The notes under the pieces were generated by a model, which was given only the letters and a program-made list of their open reading frames with translations, made no database searches and was not told where the DNA came from. This document shows positions 63,680 to 64,000 of a stretch of 64,000 nucleotides of DNA, piece after piece. Each line of letters begins with the position of its first letter. Position 1 is the stretch's first letter. The position numbers and the translations under genes were made by a program. The DNA is from Bipolaris cookei (Eukaryota; Ascomycota; Dothideomycetes; Pleosporales; Pleosporaceae). The stretch spans positions 186,001-250,000 of the forward strand of contig NRSV01000030.1 in the NCBI GenBank assembly GCA_002286855.1. Reading direction: 5' to 3'.

Positions 63680-64000
63680 CTACTTTTTAAGTTATTCAAA
63701 TACCACGTAGACAATATCCTGAAGGTGCTACAGTCAATATCATATGTCTAATCCCTATACATGCTTTATGCGATATGCTCTAGCCCTAGCATTTTTCAGG
63801 TATGGGACACGTGTTTGGGTACAGGTGGATTAACACACCGCGCCAACTCATCAACGATTCAGCCACAGTACTGATGTGCTTAGCGAGATGGGCTTCCCCT
63901 CGAATGGAGTGGTAGCAAGTTGTGCATTACACAGCAGGCAACTATTATAACCCCCACCTTCACAAACCAACGTGGTATAAATAAGAGAAGTGGCGTTCAC
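63680..64000. other. Terminal stretch without recognised features
   Basis: No gene, repeat or RNA was identified in the last 320 bases. Confidence 0.5.

Noticed and set aside
1..64000. CRISPR arrays, operons or ribosome binding sites
   Set aside because: No regularly spaced direct repeats were seen, and spliced genes with fungal architecture make prokaryotic features inapplicable.

Overview
The window is a stretch of filamentous ascomycete nuclear DNA. Introns are short (41-156 nt, GT..AG, most with a CTRAY-type branch point). Gene content is Pezizomycotina-specific: a WetA conidiation regulator, a fused BioD-BioA biotin enzyme, a PL26 rhamnogalacturonan lyase and a highly reducing polyketide synthase. 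The mixture of Tc1 and pogo/Fot1 DNA transposons, a Tad-like LINE and chromodomain gypsy remnants, with many transition-type stop codons, fits a Dothideomycete, probably Pleosporales. That placement is inference; no species can be named.

Layout. 1-5.7 kb: 3' part of bioDA (+), a small secreted protein gene (+) and an MDR-family oxidoreductase (-). 6.1-17.6 kb: a transposon-rich block with two decayed pogo/Fot1-type elements abutting at one TA, inverted retroelement remnants with a chromodomain fragment, a LINE ORF1, a third pogo-type element (copy A), an intact Tc1 element with both TIRs and TA duplications, and an MFS transporter pseudogene. 18.3-27.4 kb: secreted PL26 lyase, DUF2235 hydrolase and a PLD-like protein. 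28-38.5 kb: a conserved housekeeping and regulatory block with STB3 (-), TOP3 (-) sharing a 279-bp divergent promoter with a DUF1295 membrane protein (+), RRP4 (+) and wetA (-). 39.8-41.9 kb: pogo-type copy B. 42-43.7 kb: a TMEM234-like membrane protein (+) and a phytanoyl-CoA dioxygenase-like enzyme (-), convergent. 46.6-55.8 kb: HR-PKS (KS-AT-DH-ER-KR-ACP, 2268 aa) converging on an ACS-type MFS transporter, followed by a mitochondrial tricarboxylate carrier at 57-57.9 kb. 59.7-63.7 kb: a decayed Tc1 element and a pogo-type element interrupted by a solo LTR.

The metabolic story centres on the PKS, which together with the transporter and possibly the citrate carrier and the upstream dioxygenase may form a small secondary-metabolite locus. 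The most unusual sequence-level observation is that pogo-type copies A and B, 27.48 kb apart in direct orientation, are identical over 1384 bp, including a shared premature stop and a shared frameshift, while both ends are clearly diverged. This is a gene-conversion-like mosaic, or possibly an assembly effect. Gene models below were spliced by hand from reading frames and splice consensus; no database search was run.
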